Below, piece after piece: positions 23,093-30,565 of a stretch of DNA of 30,565 nucleotides. How positions within the stretch are numbered: position 1 is the first letter of the stretch; each line of letters starts with the position of its first letter. This DNA is from a virus, in the IMG/VR virus record IMGVR_UViG_3300027906_000085, positions 1-30,565 of that record, one strand, 5' to 3'. Under the pieces are notes generated by a model that was not told the DNA's origin, did no database searches, and saw only the letters and a program-made list of their open reading frames with translations. The position numbers were made by a program, and so were the translations under genes.

Positions 23093-23591
23093 ATACATTC
23101 ACCCAGCAACAGTAGAAGCTGCTCTTAGAGTGGCTTCTTCTTTATTACCTGATGATTATCGGGAGGTCATAGAAGGTCATGGACATGACCCTTTGAATGC
23201 ACTGATCGTTGGAGTACATAACTCTGATTCAGTATATTTTGAAGTACCGAATGGCGAGATAGCAGGCATGGCAGGAGTCCACGATGGTGGACAGATCTGG
23301 ATGCTTTGCACCCCAGCTATCTACGACTATCCTCATACCTTTGCTAGAGAAGCAAAACGGTATGTGAATGCAAGAACAGAAAAGTTACTATGGAATATTG
23401 TTGACGAAAGAAACAAAGTCCATATCAAGTTACTTAGGTTTTTAGGCTTTAAATTTCTTAGGAGATTTCCCTATGGACCAAACAATTTATCCTTTATAGA
23501 ATTTTGCCGTGTGCAGTCCAGCAGGAATAGCGCCAGCGTTAGGAGCAGTAGGCTCAGCGATGGGTGCGTCAGCGTCGAACAGAGCCGCTAG
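23085..23591 (+). CDS. Internal virion protein / gp13-like
   Basis: A 168-residue protein in the place of T7 gp13, with the same plan: an N-terminal helix on ATVEAALRVASSLLPDDYRE, a central beta part (GVHNSDSVYFEVPNGEIAGM), QIWMLCTPAI, and a late stretch HIKLLRFLGFKFLRRFPYGP matching the T7 HIRFLKTIGAVFHEEY. The layout resembles a degenerate GNAT acetyltransferase fold, as often noted for this family. The only reasonable start is GTG 23085, overlapping the nozzle stop. The conserved part ends near LSFIEFCRV; the last about 27 residues run in a second frame over the gp14-like gene, an 83-base overlap. Confidence 0.85.
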   Translation: MSKYIHPATVEAALRVASSLLPDDYREVIEGHGHDPLNALIVGVHNSDSVYFEVPNGEIAGMAGVHDGGQIWMLCTPAIYDYPHTFAREAKRYVNARTEKLLWNIVDERNKVHIKLLRFLGFKFLRRFPYGPNNLSFIEFCRVQSSRNSASVRSSRLSDGCVSVEQSR

Positions 23592-24159
23592 ACAAAACTA
23601 CGAACATCAATTAAAAGTTCGTAAACGTAAGTGGATGCAAACAAGAACTACTTACGCAAATAAAAAAGTACAGTTTGAAGAAGAAATTGACCAAGCAAAT
23701 ATTGCAGCTCAGAGAGCTTATTCAAGAACACAAATGCAATTGAATCGAGCTAGATCTATGGCGATCCTACAAAATCAAGAGGACTTTAAAAAGATGTTAG
23801 CCCAAGAAGGAAATATAGAAGCATCAGCCGCTGAGCGTGGTATTCGAGGTAAGAGTGTAGCAAGAATGTTAGTTATGAACCAAGGTAACTTTGGTCTCAC
23901 TCAAGCGATGAGAACTAAAGGATTAACCGAAGCTGGTTGGATGGCTAAACAAAGTAATCAAGATGTTAATAGACAATTAAAAGGCTTAAAAAATGAAGCC
24001 CATGGAAAGGTAGTTATACAGCCACAACAAGATATGGCACCGCCTCCTCCTGTAACGCAGAACGTAGGAATGACTTTAATGCTTGGCATGGGTCAGGCGT
24101 TAGGTGCTGGTTTAGCAGGAAACGAAGGTCTAATGAAAAAGTGGGGGTTTAAATCATGA
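23509..24159 (+). CDS. Internal virion protein, T7 gp14-like
   Basis: A 216-residue inner-core protein likely ejected into the host outer membrane at infection. It starts at GTG 23509; the resulting MCSPAGIAPALGAVGSAMGA parallels T7 gp14 MCWMAAIPIAMAGAQAISG, which decides for this start over ATG 23561. The hydrophobic N-terminal segment (residues 4-21) is followed by long charged helices (AARQNYEHQLKVRKRKWM, KVQFEEEIDQANIAAQRA), an alanine/glycine 'AAERGIRGKSVARM' part typical of gp14 relatives, and a second hydrophobic Gly-rich segment near the C-terminus (MTLMLGMGQALGAGLAG). Confidence 0.92.
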   Translation: MCSPAGIAPALGAVGSAMGASASNRAARQNYEHQLKVRKRKWMQTRTTYANKKVQFEEEIDQANIAAQRAYSRTQMQLNRARSMAILQNQEDFKKMLAQEGNIEASAAERGIRGKSVARMLVMNQGNFGLTQAMRTKGLTEAGWMAKQSNQDVNRQLKGLKNEAHGKVVIQPQQDMAPPPPVTQNVGMTLMLGMGQALGAGLAGNEGLMKKWGFKS

Positions 24160-26369
24160 TTCCTGAATATCAAATAACTGGTCAGAAAGTAAATCCTGAA
24201 AGAATTTTAGATGTAATTCCAGAACAAGAAAAAGCTGACGCAAAAATACAAGCATCCGAAGAAAGATACTTACAGCAATTAGAACAAAATAATGCTGATA
24301 GAGTAAGGAATACAGAAAGAACATGGAAACAGATAGCCGGTCTTTCATCTACATTCGGAGACTATTTACAGAAAAAACAAGAGAAACATAGACAAGATAG
24401 AGAAGCACAAATCAAACTAGACATACTAACTAGAGGTGTTAGTCCAGAATTAGAAGCACAGTTTAAAGGTGAGAGAGATCAGTTATTTAATGACGATCTA
24501 GCTACTCAGGAATTTGCTTCTAAATACGAAGAGGAAACCGGTGACTCTATCACCGCCCAAGAATTTCGTAAGATGGCTGGCTGGGAAAAGTATATGGTCG
24601 CAGAACAATATGCTTTAGAAAAAGCCAAAGGTTATGATCAGTATGTTTATGATGCTTATGAAACTACAAAGATAGATGTAGTTAGAGATGGTAAACAAGT
24701 TTCTGTAGGTCATTTAGATAACCTATCTCCACAAGAACAGGCAGCATTAGATACTAAGATTAAGTTTGAATATGCAAAACAATTTGCAGGTTTAAACGAA
24801 GCTTTAGTAGCTACTGTTGTTAAACCAGAGATAGATAAGTTTGATGACGCTAGAAGAAAAAAACAACTTGTAGAAAGAGAAGCTAACTATCAAGCACAAG
24901 TAAAAGCTGCTGATAGCAGAATGATCTCTGTTGGATTCTCAACAGCTAACCCTGCTGATGGACATCAACTTGCTCACGATTGGGCAGCTAGATACGCAGC
25001 TAGAAATAGAACTACTATTAGTGCTGGTAGAACAGCATTTAAAGAAAACTTAATTGATCTAGTTAGTCAGAATTTAATTACATATCCAGATGCTATGTCT
25101 ATAGTTAATCACGAAATAACAGCTCGTGATGGTTCTACTAAGACTATGGGTTCTTGGAAAGAGTGGTCAGGTTTAGAAGGTGAATTAGCTGTCGCTGCTG
25201 AACAGGGTTCAGAAGCTAGAGAAGAACGTAAGCAAGCTAATATCGCAGCTGATTTACAAGTTGTTCAACAGCATGAGGATTTATCTAATGATGCAAAAGC
25301 TCAACTAATGGCTCACTACAGAAATAAGTATGATGGGTATGTACCAACAGAACTATCTGATGCATTACGTGGTCATATAGATGATGATATAGCTGAGCAA
25401 CAAATTCAACAATCACTAAGATATAACGATGGTCTCTTTGCGTTTGAACTAGAAAATGTAAGTACAAAAGTTTTCAATAAATATAAAGATAAGGTTATTA
25501 GTGGAGCATTAGATTCAGGAAGTGCTGATTTTAAAAAAGCACAGAATTTATTAAAGGCATATACCAACCAAGGGACTGGAGATACATTTGGTGAGACTGA
25601 TACTAAATCAGAAGAATGGTTAACACTATATGGAAACTTAGAGGAAATATTTAATGAAACTTACAAGTCTACTTATATGCGAGATGGACAAATTGTAAGT
25701 ACACCTCAAGACGCTTTTAAAGCAGCACAAGCTGCTGTTAAAGAAGTACTTAGTGATTCAAGACAGGTGAATAGATTAATGGTTCCTGACTTAGATCCTA
25801 GTGATGATTCATATAGTAGAAGGATTCAGAGAAATATAACTCAAGCTTCTGGTGGTAAGTGGAAAACAAAGAAACTAACTACCGATCTTAAAACACAAGA
25901 ACAATTAATAGCTTGGAGTCAGACACCATTAAAACGATCTAAAGATATACCAGAATACTATCGTGATTTAGCAATGAGACTTGGTGTTAATCCTGTCAAC
26001 TTAGCTAATCAACAATTAAAATTTGTTAGCGAGGAAGGGAATAATGAGAAAGAAGAAGAAGAAACAAAATATAGTGATGAAGTTTTAGACCTTATTTATA
26101 AATTTCCTACACGATCTCGTATTACAAGAGCGAGGATTCAGGATGAGTTATCAAAGATAACTAAAGAAGTATTTGATCAATCAATACAAGATGCAATAAA
26201 TAGGAAAAAAGGACACAGGCAAGATACTCCTGAAGGAAGCTGGAGCCAAAGACCAGATATTCCTGATTGGGCACAGAAAGGTCCAGAAAATAATCCATCA
26301 CTTTTAGATAAATTAAACGTTAAAACATCCATTTATAACAAAAAAGCTCTTATGAGAAAGGACATGTAA
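24156..26369 (+). CDS. Internal virion protein, T7 gp15-like
   Basis: A 737-residue protein, matching T7 gp15 (747) in size and place. It is mostly charged helix (for example QEKADAKIQASEERYLQQLE and DYLQKKQEKHRQDREAQIK), as expected for the inner core tube that forms the periplasmic ejection channel. No enzymatic motif is visible. ATG 24156 overlaps the gp14-like stop (ATGA). A pair of hairpins lies over and just after its stop. Identification rests on gene order, length and composition. Confidence 0.92.
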   Translation: MIPEYQITGQKVNPERILDVIPEQEKADAKIQASEERYLQQLEQNNADRVRNTERTWKQIAGLSSTFGDYLQKKQEKHRQDREAQIKLDILTRGVSPELEAQFKGERDQLFNDDLATQEFASKYEEETGDSITAQEFRKMAGWEKYMVAEQYALEKAKGYDQYVYDAYETTKIDVVRDGKQVSVGHLDNLSPQEQAALDTKIKFEYAKQFAGLNEALVATVVKPEIDKFDDARRKKQLVEREANYQAQVKAADSRMISVGFSTANPADGHQLAHDWAARYAARNRTTISAGRTAFKENLIDLVSQNLITYPDAMSIVNHEITARDGSTKTMGSWKEWSGLEGELAVAAEQGSEAREERKQANIAADLQVVQQHEDLSNDAKAQLMAHYRNKYDGYVPTELSDALRGHIDDDIAEQQIQQSLRYNDGLFAFELENVSTKVFNKYKDKVISGALDSGSADFKKAQNLLKAYTNQGTGDTFGETDTKSEEWLTLYGNLEEIFNETYKSTYMRDGQIVSTPQDAFKAAQAAVKEVLSDSRQVNRLMVPDLDPSDDSYSRRIQRNITQASGGKWKTKKLTTDLKTQEQLIAWSQTPLKRSKDIPEYYRDLAMRLGVNPVNLANQQLKFVSEEGNNEKEEEETKYSDEVLDLIYKFPTRSRITRARIQDELSKITKEVFDQSIQDAINRKKGHRQDTPEGSWSQRPDIPDWAQKGPENNPSLLDKLNVKTSIYNKKALMRKDM

Positions 26370-26396
26370 CTACGGATTACATGCCTTTCCTAAGGC
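26363..26396 (+). other. Two adjacent hairpins between gp15- and gp16-like genes
   Basis: CATGTAA (26363-26369) pairs perfectly with TTACATG (26377-26383) around a seven-base loop and contains the gp15 stop. It is followed, sharing one base, by GCCTT / AAGGC (26383-26387 and 26392-26396) around TCCT. No T-run follows, so this is not an intrinsic terminator; an RNase processing site or translational insulator is possible. Confidence 0.5.
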
Positions 26397-26415
26397 AATA
26401 TTTACCGTGGTAACT

Positions 26416-29400
26416 ATGAATGAAAATTATGACCCAACACTTGAGATAGGATTATCTGGAGATGGGTTGTCCATAAAAGCTGGACAAAAAGCAGTAGAGA
26501 ATACACAAGCTGCTGATGAAGCACTTGGAAGAGAAGTAACAGAACCGGTAGTTGATAACACACCTGAACAGGCAGCAGAAGCTCAAGCTGTAGAAGCAAA
26601 CAAACCTCCAGAAGAAGAAGGTCCAACAGCAGGAGACTATGTAGCTGATACTTTTGTTGGTACAGCTCTTGGAGCTAGAGATGTAGCTTCTAACATCATC
26701 ACTTTTCCAGAAAGAGTTATTGACTTTTTCAATGGTGAGATGGTGGAAGAAAGTAAAACAGAAGAAGGTTATAAGACTGAATGGGATCAGTTTATGTATG
26801 GGGACGGAGATCCTATCGAAACCAAAACATGGTGGGGAGGATTAGTCAGAGGTTCCACAGATGTTGTTGGAACTATTTATTTAACAGGTGGTTTAGGTAA
26901 AGTTGCACAAGGTTTATCAGTTGGAACCAAAGCTGTTACTGCTGTTTCTGCTGCAACAAAAGCAACAAAAGCAGCAAAAGTAGCAAAAGCAGCTACATTA
27001 GGTAGCACATTAAAAGAAGGTGCTTTACTTGGTTTACGTTATGACTTAGTAGCAAAGAATGAAGAAGAAGATAACTTTACTGGTACATTAAAACACCACT
27101 ATGGTTGGCTTGATACACCTCTTGCTACTAATGACACAGATCATCCCGGAATAAGAAAACTAAAACATATCGTAGAAGGTATGGGTATAGGTTCTGTCAT
27201 TGATGCAACTATATTTAAAATGACACCACTAGCTAAAATGCTTAAAGGCAAAGCTGGGGATTTATATGAAGGTAGAGGTGAGCTAGGACAAGCATTAAAA
27301 GAAGATCTTCAACCTGTAACTGATGCAGCTTCAAGACTTTATGAAGGTAGAGGTGAGTTAAAACAAGCATTAGGTGAAGATCTAGATGAAATAAGATCTA
27401 AGTTTGATGCATTTACTTCATCAAGAAAAGACAGTATAGAGTTACAAAAGAGAGAACAAGCTAAATCCCAGATGAAAGATCCCGGATTTAGAGCACCTAA
27501 GAATGAACCAATAGCAGATAAATGGCAAGGAGCAACTACTTCAAATAGTGATGCAGCTACTGTAGATAATGCAATCAAACGTACTAAGAACGAATGGGGA
27601 GCTGAAGATGGTAACGTAGGCTCGCTAACCTCCAACACTCAAATTGAGAGGATGGCTAGAGGTACAGGTGAAACTGAAGAAGTTATCAAAGAAATACTTG
27701 GAAACTTTAGAAGTCAGGGATATATTAAACAATTAGAAGAAACAGCTAGAAGGCAAGGTAAGACACTACAAGAAAGTATTGGTAAAGATCTAGATATGTT
27801 TAGGTCAGTTTACGAAGGTAGAAATACCAGTGATATGACTACAGAAGAGTTCTTTCAAAATTTCACTAGAGATCAAACTAAGCTATATCAAACTGTAACT
27901 GGAAAAACTGGTAAAACATATCAGAAAAAAGTTGGTGAATATGTGAAGCCTGAGTACATCAAAGCATTAGACATGGTTAATACTTCTTTGTTTAATGACA
28001 TTAGAGACTCTGGTATTGCTGCTAGAGAATTAGCAGACATAGCCAATTTAAAAGATATTGATGGTCCTGCTCAGCAGATGGTAGAAAAGCTAGTTGCTGG
28101 TTTAAGACTAAGGAAAATGTCTAGTGCAGAAGTATCCCAACAGCTATCAGAGTTTGGTGATGCTCGTATTAGACAAGGTAATAAAACAAAACTATCTAAA
28201 AAAGAACTTCAAGCAAAAATTGATGCAGAGGTACAACAAAGTATTGATGCTTATCGTGCAGTCTTAGGGATGACTACTGAAGAAGGTGGTGATGAAGTCT
28301 TTAAAGAAATGATGGAAGGAATATCTATGGCTAAGGATATTCATACTCTTGAACATCTAGATGCATTCATGCGTTACAAGATGCGAGGTGGTTCATGGGC
28401 TGGAGATGAGAAGAAGACTGGTGCTTTCTTGAGAGAGATGGGATCTATGTTTACTCATAGTGTTTTGTCTGGACCTAAAACAGCAATCCGAGCAATTATG
28501 GGTACATCCAGTGCAACGTTTTCTAGACCACTAGCTATGGCTATGGGTGGTGCGATGCGTGGTGATTGGGCTACTTCCAGAGCTGGTTTAGCTGCATTGA
28601 ATGCTATGCGTGAAGCTATTCCAGAATCTTGGGAACTATTCAAAAGTAGATTAAATAGTTATTGGGCTGGTGATATTTCAACAATGAAAACTAGATTCGT
28701 TGAAAGAAGTAAAGCTGATGATGAATGGCTTGCTTATGGTCACTGGGCAAATAGTAAGAGAGCAGATTGGTCTGACAGGCTTTTATACCAAGTAGCTAAT
28801 CAAGTTAGAGCTGCTAATGATTCTAGTTTCCTTACCTACTCAACTAAAATAATGGCATCTACTGATGATGCTTTTACATTGCTTATTGGTAGAGCTAGAG
28901 CAAGAGAGAAAGCATTCTTACAAGCTGCTGAAAAATTACCTGATTCTAATTTTGCAAACTTAGATGCCAAATTCTTTAAGGATATGGAAGAAAAGTTTAA
29001 TCAACAAATCTGGAATGCAGATGGTACTTTGGCTGATGAAGCTGCTGATTATGCAAAAAGAGAAGCAACATTAACTCAAGATTTAACTGGTTTTTCTAAA
29101 AAACTTGCTGGTGCTTTTGAATCAGTACCTTGGGCTAGACCATTCTTCCTATTCGCTAGAACAGGTATTAATGGATTATCTCTAACTGCTAAACATACAC
29201 CCGGATTTAACTTCTTAGTTGATGAGTTTAACCAGATTGCTAGAGCAAAACCCGGAGATGACCTTAGACATCTTTCTAAGTATGGAATAAAAACTAATAG
29301 AGATTTAATTAATGCAAAGGCTGTTCAAAATGGAAGACTTGCATTAGGTAGTGCAGCATTAAGTATGGCTTCAATGGCATATCTTAGTGGTGGATTACAT

Positions 29401-30381
29401 GGTAATGGACCTACAGATAGAGTTAAAAGACAAGCATGGTTAGATGCTGGATGGAAACCAAGAACTATGAAAATTGGTGGAGTCTGGGTTAACTATGATT
29501 CCTTTGAACCTTATAACCAAATACTTGCATTAGTAGGAGATATTGGTGACCACATGGATCTTATGGGAGAAGAGTGGGTTGAAAATAGATTAGGTACATT
29601 AGCACTAGCATTAGCAAATACAGCTACAAGTAAATCTTATTTAGCAGGATTACAGTCATTTGTAGATTTATTCTCTGGTGCACCCGGACAGCAGAATAGA
29701 ATTATAGCTTCATTAATGAACAACCAAGTTCCATTATCTGGTCTTAGAAATGAGATAGGTAAAGTTCTTACTCCTTACACAAGAGAACTAGGTTCTGATA
29801 TTGGTAGTTCAATAAGAAATAGAAACTTAATTTCTGAGCAAATTGCAGCAGATCCACTACCAATTAAATACGACATCTTAACTGGAAAACCTATTAAAGA
29901 TCACGACTTTGGTACTCGTATGTTTAATGCAGTTTCACCTGTGAACTTTAACTTAGATTATTCTCCCGGTAGACAGTTGTTATTTGATAGTGGTTATGAC
30001 TTAAGAACAAGTACATACTCAGCTCCAGATGGAACAGATTTATCTGACAGTCCAAAAGTTAGATCTATGTATCAGAAAGCTATAGGTCAACAAAACCTAT
30101 TAGCTGACTTTGACAAGATGGCTTCAGAAGAATCAATACAGGTATCCCTTGCTGAAATGAATTGGCATAAAAGGAATGGTATGTCTGATCTTGAACCAAA
30201 GTCATTCCCACATTACAAACGAATTGCAAAAGCATTTGACAGAGCTAAGAAGAGAGCTTGGGCAAGTCTTAAAGATGAGCACGACGTACAAAAACTCTTA
30301 CTATCAGAAAGAGATCAAAAATTAAAGAACAGACAAGCAAATAAAGGCACGATAGAAAAAATCCTAGAAATGCCAAAATAA
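26416..30381 (+). CDS. Internal virion protein, T7 gp16-like, no visible transglycosylase domain
   Basis: A 1321-residue core protein, almost exactly the length of T7 gp16 (1318), needed to move DNA into the cell. In T7 the N-terminus is a lytic transglycosylase with a Trp-Thr-Glu-Ser catalytic motif; no such motif is seen here. Instead the N-terminus is acidic, then has a long Ala/Lys/Gly/Thr-rich helical stretch (KAVTAVSAATKATKAAKVAK). Residues 280-330 hold a duplicated LYEGRGEL unit. The C-terminal half includes hydrophobic or amphipathic segments such as LALGSAALSMASMAYLSGGL that may enter the membrane. ATG 26416 is preferred; GTG 26407 is an alternative, and neither has a clear ribosome binding site. 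Confidence 0.9.
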   Translation: MNENYDPTLEIGLSGDGLSIKAGQKAVENTQAADEALGREVTEPVVDNTPEQAAEAQAVEANKPPEEEGPTAGDYVADTFVGTALGARDVASNIITFPERVIDFFNGEMVEESKTEEGYKTEWDQFMYGDGDPIETKTWWGGLVRGSTDVVGTIYLTGGLGKVAQGLSVGTKAVTAVSAATKATKAAKVAKAATLGSTLKEGALLGLRYDLVAKNEEEDNFTGTLKHHYGWLDTPLATNDTDHPGIRKLKHIVEGMGIGSVIDATIFKMTPLAKMLKGKAGDLYEGRGELGQALKEDLQPVTDAASRLYEGRGELKQALGEDLDEIRSKFDAFTSSRKDSIELQKREQAKSQMKDPGFRAPKNEPIADKWQGATTSNSDAATVDNAIKRTKNEWGAEDGNVGSLTSNTQIERMARGTGETEEVIKEILGNFRSQGYIKQLEETARRQGKTLQESIGKDLDMFRSVYEGRNTSDMTTEEFFQNFTRDQTKLYQTVTGKTGKTYQKKVGEYVKPEYIKALDMVNTSLFNDIRDSGIAARELADIANLKDIDGPAQQMVEKLVAGLRLRKMSSAEVSQQLSEFGDARIRQGNKTKLSKKELQAKIDAEVQQSIDAYRAVLGMTTEEGGDEVFKEMMEGISMAKDIHTLEHLDAFMRYKMRGGSWAGDEKKTGAFLREMGSMFTHSVLSGPKTAIRAIMGTSSATFSRPLAMAMGGAMRGDWATSRAGLAALNAMREAIPESWELFKSRLNSYWAGDISTMKTRFVERSKADDEWLAYGHWANSKRADWSDRLLYQVANQVRAANDSSFLTYSTKIMASTDDAFTLLIGRARAREKAFLQAAEKLPDSNFANLDAKFFKDMEEKFNQQIWNADGTLADEAADYAKREATLTQDLTGFSKKLAGAFESVPWARPFFLFARTGINGLSLTAKHTPGFNFLVDEFNQIARAKPGDDLRHLSKYGIKTNRDLINAKAVQNGRLALGSAALSMASMAYLSGGLHGNGPTDRVKRQAWLDAGWKPRTMKIGGVWVNYDSFEPYNQILALVGDIGDHMDLMGEEWVENRLGTLALALANTATSKSYLAGLQSFVDLFSGAPGQQNRIIASLMNNQVPLSGLRNEIGKVLTPYTRELGSDIGSSIRNRNLISEQIAADPLPIKYDILTGKPIKDHDFGTRMFNAVSPVNFNLDYSPGRQLLFDSGYDLRTSTYSAPDGTDLSDSPKVRSMYQKAIGQQNLLADFDKMASEESIQVSLAEMNWHKRNGMSDLEPKSFPHYKRIAKAFDRAKKRAWASLKDEHDVQKLLLSERDQKLKNRQANKGTIEKILEMPK
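27262..27384 (+). repeat. Internal 48-base repeat in the gp16-like gene
   Basis: Two copies (27262-27309 and 27337-27384), 75 bases apart start to start, encode LYEGRGELGQALKEDL and LYEGRGELKQALGEDL. The DNA copies differ at several positions, so the duplication is not recent. The unit is in frame and probably forms repeated helical turns. Confidence 0.85.
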
Positions 30382-30392
30382 TCCACCCGTCA
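30378..30392 (+). promoter_or_regulatory. Possible phage RNA polymerase promoter before the tail-fibre gene
   Basis: ATAATCCACCCGTCA agrees at 10 of 15 positions with the Syn5 phage promoter ATTGGGCACCCGTAA as I remember it, including the CACCCGT core. It straddles the gp16 stop, mostly in the 27-base gap before the fibre ATG. This phage's polymerase may prefer a different consensus. Confidence 0.25.
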
Positions 30393-30408
30393 CTTATTTC
30401 AAAGAGAA

Positions 30409-30565
30409 ATGGCGGTACAAACAACTGAAGAATTTAAAAATAGTGGAAGTGCCTCGTACACAACTGCTATTGAAAAACTGAAAGACACAGACCTCAAGGT
30501 AAGAATTGGGGGTGCATTACAGACTTATGTGGCTAGTAGTCCCGGCTCTGGTCAATATACTGTAA
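30409..30565 (+). CDS. Tail fibre protein, N-terminal fragment cut by the window end
   Basis: Fifty-two residues are visible, starting MAVQTTEEFKNSGSASYTTA and continuing with LKDTDLKVRIGGALQTYV. The pattern of short beta strands, 'y-(I/L)-K-x-(S/T)-D-(V/L)-K-V-x-(V/I)', matches the N-terminal tail-attachment domain of podoviral tail fibres (T7 gp17), and the gene directly follows the gp16-like gene as in T7. A purine-rich AAAGAGAA precedes the ATG closely. The receptor-binding part lies outside the window. Confidence 0.8.
   Translation, partial: MAVQTTEEFKNSGSASYTTAIEKLKDTDLKVRIGGALQTYVASSPGSGQYTV

Noticed and set aside
1-30565. CRISPR array, insertion sequence or integrase
   Set aside because: No regular repeats, transposase or tyrosine/serine recombinase motifs were seen; an integrase could lie upstream of the window.

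Overview
The window is an all-plus-strand, tightly packed segment of a T7-like (Autographiviridae-type) podovirus. It almost certainly infects a marine picocyanobacterium: it carries psbA (photosystem II D1), a high-light-inducible protein gene and a compact phage-type ribonucleotide reductase inside a T7 gene order. The DNA is AT-rich by eye, which fits a Prochlorococcus-type host, but the host is not proven by the sequence. Both ends are cut: the 5' end lies inside the RNA polymerase gene and the 3' end inside a tail-fibre gene. No integrase, terminase, lysozyme or holin is visible.

Layout. (1) 1-9452, replication and nucleotide metabolism: single-subunit RNA polymerase, gp2.5-like SSB, endonuclease I, three tandem 2OG-Fe(II) oxygenase-like genes, primase-helicase, a DNA polymerase split into an exonuclease ORF and a polymerase ORF, gp6-like 5' exonuclease, a DUF3310 (gp1.7-like) protein and a MazG-like pyrophosphohydrolase. 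(2) 9453-11554: class I ribonucleotide reductase alpha and beta. (3) 11529-14332: two small proteins, portal and scaffold. (4) 14336-17459, host-manipulation cassette: 2OG oxygenase, hli, a terminator-like hairpin, a secreted beta-rich (porin-like) protein, psbA, another 2OG oxygenase and two small ORFs. (5) 17460-17766: a structured non-coding leader with a pseudoknot-capable three-way junction and a tRNA-like T-arm element. (6) 17767-30565: major capsid protein, a strong intrinsic terminator, an unassigned protein starting Met-Cys, tail tubes A and B, internal virion proteins gp13- to gp16-like, and the start of the tail fibre.

The genes read as one lytic programme: the phage polymerase transcribes the genome, the replisome copies it with dNTPs from RNR and the nucleotide-handling proteins, D1 and Hli keep photosynthesis supplying energy, and the structural block builds the particle. 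Points most worth a second look are the five 2OG-oxygenase-like genes, the non-coding element before the capsid gene, the split DNA polymerase, the RNR beta subunit lacking the canonical radical tyrosine, and the secreted porin-like protein beside psbA.
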